A model generated the notes under the pieces. It was not told the origin of the DNA. It saw nothing but the letters and a program-made list of their open reading frames with translations, and searched no databases. This document shows positions 22,851-35,083 of a stretch of 64,000 nt of DNA, piece by piece. How positions within the stretch are numbered: the stretch's first letter is position 1; each line of letters starts with the position of its first letter. The position numbers were made by a program, and so were the translations under genes. The DNA is from Chlorops oryzae. Lineage: Eukaryota > Arthropoda > Insecta > Diptera > Chloropidae. The DNA is taken from assembly GCA_020466095.1 (NCBI GenBank), contig CM035806.1:148383167-148447166 (forward strand). Reading direction: 5' to 3'.

Positions 22851-23973
22851 ATAAATCCCCCCAGATAAAAACAAGTACCACTTCATATGGCCTTACTTGA
22901 TTTAGAAAAGGCATTTGATCGCGTTCCTCATGATCTCATTTGGTATGCTTTGAGAAAACACTTAGTGCCGGAAGAACTTATTATGTGGGTAAAACTTCTG
23001 TATGCAAATCCCAAAAGTCGAGTACATTCTGCTGCCGGAATTTCATCTGAATTTTCAATATCTGTAGGCGTTCACCAAGGATCAGCTCAATCTTCTCTTT
23101 TGTTCATATTAGTTATGGATTCAATTACCGAAGACCTACAAATATCACCTCCCTGGACGTTACTAGTTATATGCAGATGACGTTCTTCTTGCCTCAACCA
23201 ATAAAAACAACTTACAGCAACAACCAAGTACAAGACTGGCATGATAGATTGTCTATGTTTGGACTACGTTTCAATGTCGGGAAAACAGAATACATGACAA
23301 GAGACAATTGCGAATCAGGGACCATCAAAATAAATAACACTGACCTACCAAGGACGGAAAAATTTAAATATCTTGGGTCGACACTTTCTGCTGACGGGAC
23401 AATCACTCGCGAAGTTACTGAGAGAGAGTTCACGCCGCTTGGCTTAAGTGGCGTTCAACGACTGGTGTTATGTGCGATAAAAAGATAAGCGACCGCTTAA
23501 AATCCAAAATTTACCGCACAGTCATCGCTCTTTATAGTACCGAATGTCTACCAGCAACGAAAGTAGCAGAAAGAAAGGTTAGTGTTATGGAAACAAAGAT
23601 GCTTCGCTGGATATCCGGACTCACTCGTCTTGATCATGTTCCAAAACGTAGACATCCGTAGACGCTATGGAGTTGCGCCAATTATTGGGAAAATGCGAGA
23701 AGCAAGGCTACGTCCTGAGAGCAAATGAGGAGACTTTGGCAAAGAAAGGCTACGCACTGGAAATCCAAGGTTGCAGAAAACGGGGGCGTCCGAAACAGCG
23801 CTGGATGGACACAATAAAATGGGACCTAAGTAGAGGTTGTAGGACTTACCTCGGATGATGCAACCGACAGAACAAAATGGAGGAACTGGTCGCGTTTTGC
23901 GGATCCCAGGATAGACCGGGATAGTTAAACACGCAAGAAGAAGAAGAAGAAGATAAATCCCCCAGATGAAAAA
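22851..23973 (+). pseudogene. 5'-truncated RTE-type non-LTR retrotransposon (dead copy) with target duplication
   Basis: Reading frames in order encode an RTE-like reverse transcriptase. They give LDLEKAFDRVPHDLIWYALR (RT motif with catalytic Asp), VHQGSAQSSLLF (normally GxxQGSxLSPxLF) and YADDVLLAS at 23170, the catalytic YxDD box. Further on come KFKYLGSTLSADG, then the RTE C-terminal region with VMETKMLRWISGLTRLDH and KRGRPKQRWMDTIKWDL. The coding sequence shifts frame at least just before YADD, again right after it, near 23430-23470 and near 23650, so it cannot make protein. The endonuclease domain and the start of RT are missing, as expected from 5' truncation during target-primed reverse transcription. 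The copy ends in an AAG trinucleotide tail (about 23929-23951). Flanking ATAAATCCCCCCAGAT (from 22851) and ATAAATCCCCCAGAT (from 23952) are a near-exact target duplication of about 21 bp. Confidence 0.9.
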
Positions 23974-25576
23974 CACCTTTGCGACTCAAAACATTTTGGC
24001 TGGATCGTTGTGAGGTAATTAAACTCTCGTCGCAAAAGGTTTTCTGGGGCTTAACTCCATTGGTCTCGGGATACACTAGTATCAACTTGGTTCTGACAAC
24101 TCTATAGACAGAGGACCACTCAGGTTATTCTAACTTTTAATTCGTAGGTCCCACGACTGGGTTGTGGGTGGTTCAAAAACTATGGACTTGAAATAATCAT
24201 GATATGCCTTAGATATGTAGGTATGTACCTATATTATGTATAAGGCAGCCTTGTGGTGATGCTACTTTGTCAGCTTTTCGAAACTAACTGATCGAAGGAC
24301 ATAAGTATGCAATGCAGCTGAAGTGAGAGAGCCCAAATGGTTATTGAGGTGACAATAATTGGACTAGAGAAAATTTCATTTGAACAGTCAATTCAGAATA
24401 TTCGAACTTAGGGCTTTGAAGGACCTTCCGGTTGAATTGATTCAAAATTTTAAGTTTACTTTTATTTCACTATGAAGTGATGCTGATAGGGTTAGCCTCT
24501 TAATTTTATTTATTTCTTTTTTGAAATCAATAATCAGCGGATATTATGGTGCGTGGTTAGTCTTGTAATGTCAGAAAATGTTCTTATCGCATATCTGTTT
24601 TTTTTTTTTATTCTTAGTTCTTCGACGGCCGTAGGGTGTGATATGCGTTATCCATTTGACATGAGGAAGCTCCAATAGCTTTTTATGGTCCAAGATAAAA
24701 GTGAAAATCTTGTAAGAAAAATCTATCTGAAGCCTAATTGATCTGGTTAAGATTGTAGAACAACTCTAGACAAAAGTTTCTGTGTTTTTTTTTTTGTTTT
24801 GTTGATTTTCTTCTTCTTCTTGTTATTTGAATGCCAATGCTCAATGTTTGTTGTGGCCTGTTCTGTTCTGTCTTCTCTGGTCTGTTCTGGTCTTCTCTGT
24901 GGTCGGTGTTTTGTTTGGTGTTGATTCGTCTCATTTGATTTGTTTTTTATGGCACGGTTTATCACTGATAACCACTAACGACAATGCCATGTTGATCAAG
25001 ATGACCCTTTCTTCTGCTTGTCATTTGGCTTGATTGCAGGAACAAACAGAACGAAACAAAAAAAAAAAAAAAAAAAACAAGAAATGACGGCGATAATAAA
25101 AGCGAAATGAGGTGAAGAGAGAAGAACAGAAGAGAATGAAGGGAATGGAGAGAGAGAATGAAAAGAAAACGATAAAGACGGAATGGTAAAAAGGAATAAA
25201 ATTATATATGTATATAAAGATCGGTAAGAATCTTTGTCAATGCACCGATTTGATTGCGGCAGAAAACAATATAACTGCATTCTTAATGACATCGATTTTG
25301 GGATGAATCCATGACTCGAAGATCATTCCGTTGATGGAGTAACAAATGATTGGAAGCCTTTTTCCATTTGTTAGCTCCGGACTGTGCTCTTTCAAGTACA
25401 CCTCGAATCGCTGCGTATGACAAATCATCCGAGACCAGAGAGATCGGAACAGTCTGTTGCTGTCCGATAGTTCTATCAGTCAGATTAAAGGATAAACCGA
25501 GTTGGTGAAGAGAGGGGTATATACTATAAAGAAGAAAGATAAAAAAGGCTACCACTAGAGAGAGGAAGAGAGAGAA

Positions 25577-25607
<31 letters not shown>

Positions 25608-27632
25608 TCCGAGATGCGGATGTTGAAGATGGACAGTGTAACTATCAGACAGACGGCAGCAATAACGATGATGGTGATGATTATAAATGCAAATGAGTCA
25701 GAGAACACACAAAATGGAACCGACCGATGCAATGATGCAATGCCGATGGTACAATAAACCTGTCCGGGACATGAAAGGAATTCTGTGTCGAATGTGAAAT
25801 TAAGTGCGATCATTAGTGCGAGTGTCGGACGATCATCGAGCCGGCTTGGGGACAACGTTATCTCTGCATAGCACACTATCGTGTGCGCTGTGCGATTGGC
25901 CGTTTGGCCACTGGTACCCAATCCCTTCCACAGAATAGAGATCAATTAATTTGGAGTCGAAGGGAGTGGAGTGCAGAGTTGATGGGAGCTGAGTGAGTGA
26001 GTGTGCGTGTGTGGTGTGTGTGTGTGTGTGTGTTAAGTGAGTCGGCAGTGATTAAAAGACCCATTATGCGTACAACAATGTTTACGTGATCAGGACTCGA
26101 TCTTGATGAACACTTAACGGCTTGAAACCTATCGATATGACGTGAATTGAGAACATTCTTCCCCATAAAAAATTGCCCCCCCTTTTGGATTTCTGCCATC
26201 GAATTTTTTGATCTTCTAAAATTACCCTTTTTACTTCCAACGACCGATCGAGTTGCCATAGCACCTGTTAATTACATCGGAGCAGCCGATCGAGATGGAC
26301 TTTTGGACCAACTGATTGTAGTCTCGTTTTTTTTTTCTTTCTTTCTTTGGGGCTTTGTTGTTCTTACTCGTTTTTTTCTTCGACTACAGAAAATTTGTAT
26401 GTTGAGTGCTCTGCATAAAACATGTTTCTTTACGACCCAACGAACATAGTCCAAAGATCTTGGTATACATGCCGACAAAATCGTTGCTTATGTTAGCATT
26501 TTGTTGCCGCAATCTTTTTTGTAAATGAAACGATTCCCACCATTCAATTTGCCCCTCCCCCCTCTTCTGAGTGAGTGATGGCTGAGTTTTACAGGTCATC
26601 GGGTAGGAAAAGATAGAGATAGGTAGATTATGAGGGTTCGAGGAAACCCGAATACGATGACTTTGTTTTCTGTCCAATCTATTCGAGTAGACATTATGGA
26701 ACCCATTGATACACTCAAAAGTACGACTCGTATATGGGATTCATTTTCCACTATGGATACGAGTAGCTTCTATCATTTTCACAATTAGCCTAACGGTATG
26801 CTATAAAAAATTTTAAATATGCCCTGAGGGAAACTATAACTAATTTGTTTGTTTGTCCGAATATACTTACATACTTACTGTTAGAAGTGAGGATCGGTGC
26901 AATGCATAATAGACTTGCGCAAGTGAGAGGACATCTTAATGTGCGCAGTGATCTCATATACCTTTCAGGTAGCTTATGAAGAGAAAACCTATTCAAAATT
27001 TTTTTTTAAGAAAATATTTTAATTAACAAAGAAAAAAAAAAAAAATAAAAAATATGTCGACATATTTTTGCATTTATGTAGTTTTAATGCATTCGTTCAA
27101 ACCCTCAATTCCGACACTCTCTACACGAACAAAGTGCTCATAAGCAATTTGATTTCTCTTCCCATTTTTCGCTCGTAATAAATCAAGTTTCCGATTGAAA
27201 CGATTTGTTGAGCGATTTACAACACAATCATGCAGAACTGAACCGAACCGAAGAACTGCGAGCAACTGTGATTTCGAGATGCCAAAAAAAGAAATTCGAG
27301 GAAATTCACAAATGCCCCCGTTCCATTGCCATTACTGTTCTCCCCTCTCGTTTCCAACACCCCCTTTCGCACATCTTCGTCTGACGTTGTTATTTTAGGT
27401 GCTACTCTTTCTATGGAATCTCAATTTGCGGATATGATTTCGGTGCACTCATTTATTCTCATGTTGATTTATATATTCATGCGATCATCGTTGAAAAGAA
27501 ACGCCGAAAATTACGTACTCTTTGCTTTCATTGACACTTTTTCCCTTCCGGTTTGCATTTCCAACGAAAAAAAAATATATATAAAAAAGATAAGAAGGCG
27601 ATTTATGATCTTTGGTTTTATTTAATAATTAT
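23974..27632. other. Unassigned stretch with several microsatellites
   Basis: No credible gene. It contains TTC runs near 24810-24822, a poly(A) run near 25058-25077, a purine-rich GAGAGAA segment near 25100-25200, a GA run near 25570-25606 and a GT run near 26009-26032. Nothing resembling a conserved protein was seen in the short frames on either strand. Confidence 0.5.
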
Positions 27633-28412
27633 CCCTCTCCCTCTCTCTCCCTCTCTCTCCCTCTCTCTCCCTCGCTCTCCCTCTCTCTCCCTCTCTCTCC
27701 CTCTCTCTCCCTCCCTCCTCTCTCCCTCTCTCTCCCTCTCCTCCCTCTCTCTCTCCCTCTCTCTCCCTCTCTCTCTCCTCTCCCTCCTCTCCTCCCTCTC
27801 TCCTTCTCTCCCTCTCCTCTCCCCTCTCTCCCTCTCCCCTCTCTCTCCTCTCTCTCCTCTCTCTCCCTCTCTCTCCCTCTCTCTCCTCTCTCTCCTCTCT
27901 CCTCCCTCTCTCTCCCTCTCTCTCCCTCTCTCTCCCTCTCTCTCCCTCTCCTCCTCTCTCTCTCCCTCTCTCTCTCTCCTCTCTCTCCCTCTCTCCTCCC
28001 TCTCTCCTCTCCTCTCTCTCCTCTCTCTCTCTCCTCTCTCTCCCTCTCTCTCCCTCTCTCCCTCTCTCTCCTCTCTCTCCTCTCCTCTCTCTCCCTCTCT
28101 CTCCCTCTCTCTCCCTCTCTCTCCCTCTCCTTCTTCCCTCTCTCCTCTCTCTCTCCCTCTCTCTCCCTCTCTCTCCCTCCTTCTCTCCCTCTCTCTCCCT
28201 CTCTCTCCCTCTCTCTCCCTCTCTCTCCCTCCTCTCTCTCCCTCTCTCCTCTCCCTCTCTCCTCTCTCTCTCTCTCCCTCTCTCTCCTCTCTCTCTCTCC
28301 TCCTCTCCTCTCTCTCCTCTCTCTCCCTCTCTCTCCCTCTCTCTCCCTCTCTCTCTCTCTCTCTCCCTCTCCTCTCTCTCCCTCTCTCTCACTCTCTCTC
28401 CCTCTCCCTCTC
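27633..28412. repeat. Pyrimidine array, CTCTCTCC-type, about 0.8 kb
   Basis: A pure C/T strand built mainly from the 8-base unit CTCTCTCC, with frequent losses or gains of a CT or C. All frames on both strands stay open (Leu/Ser/Pro or Glu/Arg/Gly monotones), so none is a gene. The tract is a strong candidate for triplex (H-DNA) structure by composition. Confidence 0.93.
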
Positions 28413-29802
28413 CTTCGATTAGAACTCGGTATATAGAGTTATTTTAGGCCAATGAAAATCTTCCGATTTATCTGATTACAGTGGGCGTGGTCATCTGGCA
28501 TATTTTACCAAAAATTATTCTAAAAAATAGCGCTATTAATATTTGTTTATGCCGGCTAATGTATTGTCGGGTTCGCTTCACTATAACACCCTTACTTGTT
28601 TCGTTTCGACTTGCTTATACTACTTAGAGCTAAAATGTTTCTGAGCGTTGAAAACTATTGAGGCAAAGATAGATAAACGTCCAATGCAGCAACAATAAAA
28701 ACAGCAACCATAAAGCCAACAACAATATCAGTAACGCAGCAAATAAATGTGGATTTTGCTTATCTAGCAGGTGAGCACTGTTAAATACACAGCAAAATGC
28801 TTTGATTGCCAGCACAAGAATTGGCCGGGTCGGATGCAGTGGCAAGAGGCAAGAAGCAAGCTGTGGCAACGAAAGCACGCACGACCAATTGGCCGCAGCA
28901 TAGGTACATGTGCATATGTACTTCCGTATGTATTCACATATATGCATACACATATGTACATATGTATGTATGTATGTTGTGCGATCAAAGCTCTTGCCTA
29001 TCATAACGAGGCTGCTCATATCGCTCTGGAAGCCATAAACAGCGCTCGAGTGACAATAAATGGCTTTTCGCTTTCGATGGCAGATAAGAGCGAATACGCT
29101 TACATGGAAAAGCGCTGTAATTGTCGTCGTTATACCATCCCGTTCCGTTCCGTTCCATTCCCGTTCGAGTTCCCCGTCCTGATACATAGTCCCTATTGCG
29201 GCTGTGTCATTAAACCAATTCCTTTAGAACTGGAACCATAGAAATGGGAATACCCATTCTTTTCAGGGCCTCAAAGATCGTAAAAATTGCGATATAAAAA
29301 CAGTGCCTTGCAAATAAAGTCCTCACCAAATGAAATCCCTTGAGTCTCTCTTAAAGATACCCCATTTCCAATAACGACTTAAATAGCTTTTTGTTTTATT
29401 CATTTATTTCTTAATTTTTTTTTTTTTTACCATGGAGAGGATGAGCCGCGTGATCACTGATTGAAGGACTTCCTATAGGAGAGGATAAATATCCCATCCC
29501 TTTCATCAGTTTCACAAGTCCGCTTTCAATAGATCTCTAGTGGAAATGGAATACTTTAATCAAAAGAATGAGCTCTTTACTTCCTTTGCCTTTACTTTAA
29601 AGGGCTCCACGCTCTCCAGAAGATGTATATAATAATATACTGTATATAACCCCGCAAATATCCTATACCAAACACATGTAAAATAGACAAAGAAGTACTT
29701 CGGCTTACTTTCGCAACGCTGATTAGAATTTATCGAACTCATCAGGGTTGCATTCAAAACGGTTGTACGAATTCATTTAACTTCACGACATAAGAGAGCA
29801 TT
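28413..29802. other. Unassigned stretch
   Basis: No credible gene. A TATG/CATA-rich segment occurs near 28910-28980 and a CCGTTCCGTTCC pentamer run near 29140-29165. Confidence 0.5.
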
Positions 29803-29944
29803 AAGGTCCGATCCTGCTCTTTTGATGGCAGTCCCTATGATGGCAGTCCTAATGGGGTCCTTTTTTCGCATATCTGAAATTGCCGATCTTCACAGTGTCG
29901 CTCTGGGCATTTGTCCAGCCTGCCACTCCCTAAATCGGGTCCTG
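29803..29944 (-). mobile_element. CAGGGCCCGAT hAT-type MITE, minus-strand copy
   Basis: Read on the minus strand it starts CAGGACCCGATTTAGGGAG and continues GGCAGGCTGGACAAATGCCC and CAGAGCGACACTGTGAAG, aligned to the 7557-7725 copy. It ends near GATCGGACCTT. It is about 142 bp long. The flanking octamers are only partly alike, so the duplication has decayed or the left boundary is off by a base. Confidence 0.7.
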
Positions 29945-30190
29945 ATGGGCATGGTCATTCTTTGACCGATGTTAGTGCAGTGCACGATGAACTGAAATTC
30001 CTAGTACACGAGTAGTTTTTCACGAAGAAAATGGAGTGGTGTGGAAACTCACCTCCGGCTTCCTTTCTTCAGAACAATTAGCTCTTTAAGTACTTCCTTC
30101 GCATTGACTTTAACAGAGCCTTTAAGAATAATCATATCCTTAGGGCGAGAGAATATGGGAGGCTTGCTCAGAGCTATGACAAAAATAAAC
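29945..30190. other. Unassigned stretch
   Basis: No feature recognised. Related GCTCTTTAAG and CCTTTAAG motifs near 30079 and 30118 may be decayed outliers of the adjacent tandem repeat. Confidence 0.4.
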
Positions 30191-30193
30191 CAA

Positions 30194-30735
30194 CCTCATT
30201 GTGGAGAACCCACTTTAGGAAGCTTGGTCCTCAAAGTCATAAAAAAAAAAATAAAAGAGTAGGAATTTTGACAAAAAAAGGAGTTGGAATTTTGAAAAAA
30301 AAAGGAAGGAATTTATAAAAACTAAACCTCATTGTGGAGAACCCACTTTAAGAAGCTTAGTCCTTAAAGTCATAAAAAAAACAAAAATAAAAGAGTAGGA
30401 ATTTTGAAAAAAAAGGAGTAGGAATTTTGGAAAAAAGTAGGAATTTATAGAAAATAAACCTCATTGTGGAGAACCCACTTTAAGAAGCTTAGTCCTTAAA
30501 GTCATAAAAAAAAACAAAAATAAAAGAGTAGGAATTTTGACAAAAAAAAGGAGAAGGAATTTTGACAAAAAAAAAAAAAAAAGTAGGAATTTATAAAAAA
30601 TAAATCTCATTGTGGAGAACCCACGTGAAGAAGCTTAGTCCTTAAAGTCAAAAAAAAAAAAATAAAGAGTAGGAATTTTGATAAAAAAGAAGGAGTAGGA
30701 AATTTGACAAAAAAAAAAAAAGGAGTAGGAAGGAA
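30194..30735. repeat. Tandem repeat, four copies of a 132-146 bp unit
   Basis: The block CTCATTGTGGAGAACCCAC starts units at about 30194, 30327, 30459 and 30605. Each continues with AGAAGCTTAGTCCTTAAAGTC or variant, an A-rich run, and one to three copies of GAGTAGGAATTTTGA separated by poly(A) stretches. So there is a smaller repeat (GTAGGAATTT) nested in the larger one. Length variation lies mainly in the A runs. No coding capacity. Confidence 0.9.
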
Positions 30736-32379
30736 CTTCTATACAATTGAACCCCATGAAAGAAGTGTAAGCCTGGGAGAAACACCTTCGTCTACACCAA
30801 TGGACCCAAATTGCCGACTTGGACTCTCATAACATTAACAGTGCCTGCTCAAATTGCTGTATGCACCCAAATTTGGCAGCCACGTTTCATTAAAGAATTT
30901 GAAGAAAAAAAAAAAATAAATAAATAAATAAAGAAAAGCCGAATGAAAAACCAGCAGTGACAATTCCCTGCCGAAAACAATTTGAATGAATATTTTCTTT
31001 GGATTTTTTCTGCTCGCGTTTATGACTCTCGCACTTACCGCTTTTGTGCACGCTGCGTCGTCGTATCTGCCGTTAATGCGATAATTATGATAATTTACCG
31101 GGAAGTGATGCTTGCGACTGACTTGCCACCAACAAATGAGTGCAAACGATTTATGGTGGAATGGATTGGAAGCGCTACCTCTCATCCAAGTTAAACTACT
31201 CGCAGTCGTTGCGCACGCTTACAGCGAATTAAATGGATAAATTAACTGAGGTCAGTCTGTGCGATGCGACGCACAACGAAAGCGGACCGGACCGGACCGC
31301 TCGGTGAATCGGTCATTTCAAGGTTGAAAAGAAGCGAAAGAAAGCATTTGCCCATTTGTCCATTTGCACTTTTTGCATCGCCGGATATGCCTAATATGTC
31401 TGGACGTCCTTATGCTATAAATAAAACGAAATGAAAGAAAAAAAAAAAACTTCAACGGCGTATTGGAGAGGCACGAACGATGCCGACAAAGCCCACAAAA
31501 ACAACATGCAACGTGCAATCGTGCCAAGAAACGATACGATACGAAACGAAACGATGGGACGATGGGACGAGATGCTCCGGTACGCAGCGACAAATCCAAT
31601 CGTTTCCAGGTTTTCCCTCTCCCAAATCCAGTCATCCCTGCCGCCGCGGCGGTGCAACTTAGCGACTATTCGGCAATTAAATTGACAGCAGCCATTGGTG
31701 TTCCTATGTTGTATAAATTTCAAGTTAGCATGTCGTCCGCGGCGGAGATATAAAGCCGATGACCGACAGACCGACAGACAGACGGACACGGTTTCATTAT
31801 GCATCTACATTAGCAGGAGTTTTAACTTCTGAGTGCGAAAAATTATCGATTCAAAACGACTCAGATAAAACGTATTTCCGATGACGATCGCAACGACGCA
31901 TTTTATAGCGTCGATCACTTTGAACGTTCTCCGGACTCGTTATTTCCAATCGGAGATGGTTATTTATTTATTTTTTTTTTTACTCATGACAGCCGTATAG
32001 AAATTGTATGTATGGAAATATAGAAATAAATAATATAAAAAATCTTTTGAGCCAACATCATTACAATGACCCAGTTTTGCCTTAAACTCCTGACAATGCT
32101 TTAATTGTTGATCTGGCCGGTCATATAAAGTAAGTGAGAATTATAAAAAACATACACTAAGATCTTCAAAAGTAATTGAACATATTTGAACCGTTACTCT
32201 GTTCAAAGGGGGAACCCTTTAACTGTCTGTTCAGTTATTGCCCCCAAAACATTTTAAATTGTGTATGTGTATGTGTATGTGTAATAACGGTGCTCATTTA
32301 TCAAAACAAGTTCCATCGTTAAGACCCTAATTGTTACTTTAAAAAGGCGCTATCAGAGTTAAACGGTATGTCCGCCTTC
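30736..32379. other. Unassigned stretch
   Basis: No credible gene. It contains an AAAT/AAATA run near 30903-30935, short CCGGACCGGACC (31285-31300) and ACGATACGATACGAAACG (31533-31555) motifs, and a GACAGACAGAC patch near 31763-31790. The block 30960-31320 is less AT-rich than its surroundings and could be conserved non-coding DNA, but this cannot be judged from one sequence. Confidence 0.4.
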
Positions 32380-32413
32380 GGGGCCCGATCCAGATTTTAT
32401 GCCACTTGATGCC
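32380..32413 (-). mobile_element. Terminal fragment of the CAGGGCCCGAT hAT-type MITE
   Basis: The minus strand reads GTGGCATAAAATCTGGATCG then GGCCCCG, the same as the right end of the copy at 16154-16303. Only about 30 bp remain. Confidence 0.55.
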
Positions 32414-33114
32414 TCTGTTCTTTAACCCTTTAACGCACAAGGGACAATAAGAAATAAAGGACAAATATATAGGGTTAAAGTGATGCTTTAAGAGACAACA
32501 TTTTTCACCAATATTTACTCGTAGTTAAAAACCAAAGTCGGAAATAGACCAGTCCAGTTAAGGTCCTTAACACTGTTGCTAGTCTTTAGGGGAGCCGTAG
32601 TGGAGAAAATACCGTAGGGGAATATTTACGCGAGCAATTATAAGCTTTCAAAAGAATTCAAAGAGAATTTTGGCCTCATTTTAAAACATTCCGGGGAATT
32701 ATCCAATCACTCACCACCCCCTCCACGAAAAAAAAAGAAGCAGGCAACAGTGGTTCTTCACATGCTGAACTGGCACCTCGGTTAAGAAGGTTTGTCACTA
32801 TAATTACATATAAGAAAAATCCTTGACGCCAGTGGAAACGCCTGAGGGAAATCGATTTCTCTTAGACTCGTGAACATCTATTTATGAAATGCTGTGAAAT
32901 AAAAGGCGAACATTATCGAAGCTCTCATCCATTTATTACTTGCTATTAAAGAGACACAAGAGACTCTTTTGTTGGCACACGTACCGATTGGTCACGCTGG
33001 CGGACACTTCCGTAAACGGTTAATGGAGTTAAGAAGATGCGGTGAGAGATGCAGTGGAGAGGGATATTGAAAAAGGGGAGAAAACGTTACAGAGAAAGAT
33101 TAAAAAAAGGGGGA
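32414..33114. other. Unassigned stretch
   Basis: No gene recognised. A TTAACCCTTTAACGCACAAG motif near 32422 looks like the start of a TTAA-targeting element, but no matching right end was found. Confidence 0.4.
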
Positions 33115-33134
33115 GAAAATGTGAGAGAGAGAGG

Positions 33135-33214
<80 letters not shown>

Positions 33215-33286
33215 GAAAGAGAGAGAGAGAGAAAAGAGAGAGAGAGAGAGAAAAGAGAGAGAGAGAGAAAGAGAAGAGAGAGAAGA

Positions 33287-33317
<31 letters not shown>

Positions 33318-33547
33318 AGAGGAGGAAAGAGAGAGAGGAGTGAGTGAGAGGAGAGGAGATAGAGAGAGATAGAGTAGATTGAGAGAGGAGTGAAGAGAGA
33401 GAGAGATAGGAAGAAAGAGATGAAGAAGAGAGAGAGAGAGAGAGTAGAGAAGAGAAGTGAGAAGAGAGTAGGAGAGAGAGAGAGAGAAGAGGAGAGAGAG
33501 AGGAGAGGAGCAGAGAGAGAGGAGAAGAGAGAGAGAGAGAGAGAAGA

Positions 33548-33578
<31 letters not shown>

Positions 33579-33592
33579 GAAGAAAAGGAAAT
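33115..33592. repeat. GA-rich purine array, about 0.5 kb
   Basis: A GAGA array with AAGAGA and GGAGAG interruptions. Open Glu/Arg/Lys and Leu/Ser frames are repeat artefacts. Confidence 0.93.
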
Positions 33593-35083
33593 GTAAAAAT
33601 CTGAGCAAGTCGATTTTGTAAAAAGAACGTACAGTGTTGCAGTATTCCCAGTATATTGGTCGCACTTTTTGCTCGGATATAACAAAAAATCCCTGTTTCC
33701 CTATTTCCCTTAGAAAGATGATTACGAAAGGTCCCTTTTCATTATTTAAAGTGGTTTCTGGTAAAAAAAAAAAAATTGAAACCAAAAAAACCCTCAAAAG
33801 GCGAAAAATCTCTTAATCTGGCATCACTGGTACTGCTGAGTAAAAAGATAGAATTATAATACGAGATGTCCTGTTGCGTATTGTGTTCGAATCGCCTCGA
33901 ACAATAGCAAAACACGGTCACTGATGTCGTGCCGTGGGGACGCTATGACATTTTTCGGGAATTCGCGGGGCGTAACCGTTCATATTTGTCTGTTTAACGC
34001 GTAGCGACGAAATTGCAGTAGCAGATATAGTAGCAGCAGCAGCCAGCATCAGCACGTGCCAGCAAGGACATATTGTCCTTTTGGGCGTTTCGGCCACCCG
34101 CGCAACCGTTCCTCCGATCGCACGTTCACCCGTTCATCCGTCCATCCGTTCATCCGACCGGTGGTGGCTGCTTGTTTGCGGTGGTTAATGAGAATATTGC
34201 CCATATTTTCTTTTGACTTTTTCCTTTTTTCTTTTCGCTTTTGTTTGTTTGTTTGTTGCACAATTACGGGGGCCACACCTACTGGGCTAGCGTACGGCGG
34301 CTGCAAATGATGAGCGGCTCTTAATTTACAACCGCAGTAGTAGGCGAGCGAGTGCGCAGCGGGGTGCATCCCATGCATCTTATGAATAACCCTGCTGGGC
34401 CTGAGTATTATCGTTGTTTGCGTAAGCGCCACGATTGACTGACTGACTGACTGACTGCTTGGTGGGCATCATCGAACCACGAACCGTACTATCTTCGATA
34501 TCCTCCCTCCACGGTATGAATGGCCCTTGAATTGTTTGTTCGGTGTGCGGTGTACAACCAGGAACGAATCGCATTTTGGTAATGCGATGCTGTGACGGCA
34601 ATTTTCTCGTTACAGTCACGCTTCGATTGTGCGAAATCAATGCTATCGAGTGAATACTTATTCTGCTAACGATTTCACAAGGACATTCAACCATGTACCA
34701 TCGTCATTTGTGCCTTTCTGGATTCTACAAAACATTGCGCAAAATTATCATATTTCGTTTGTTCGAAAAATTTCCATCAATGCGATCGACTGGCAACGTC
34801 AGAGCTCTCCTCTTTCGTCTCCTATTTGTATATAGGCAGCTTCAGGAGCGTTTATTAGTTTCATGTGGATATCAAGATAACTAGATGAAGATATATGTAT
34901 TCAGACTGAAGTGAAAAGTTTCGGAGCCGGGGGGAAATTGTTTTTGTTGCTGTCTCCTTTGAAAAGTGAAAAAACAAAAAACAGATTCTAACACAACCAC
35001 AAAGATGCTTAACGTCTCGCTACCCCGACGAGGCAACCGGAACCCCTTGAAGATCATTTCAAGATCAGCGGTTATTATTAGTA
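33593..35083. other. Unassigned stretch
   Basis: No credible gene. The block 34030-34440 is relatively GC-rich, with a GTTCATCCGTCCATCCGTTC repeat near 34120-34160 and a GACT run near 34435-34460. It may be regulatory, but no motif proves this. Confidence 0.4.

Noticed and set aside
27553..28436. Open frames of 256-289 residues on both strands (Leu/Ser/Pro; Glu/Arg/Gly)
   Set aside because: All frames of a pure C/T array remain open; a composition artefact.
32422..32445. piggyBac-like terminus (TTAACCCTTTAACGC)
   Set aside because: No opposite TTAA-bordered end located; a short match only.
33029..33797. Long Leu/Ser/Phe frames on the minus strand and Glu/Arg frames on the plus strand
   Set aside because: Products of the GA array at 33115-33592.
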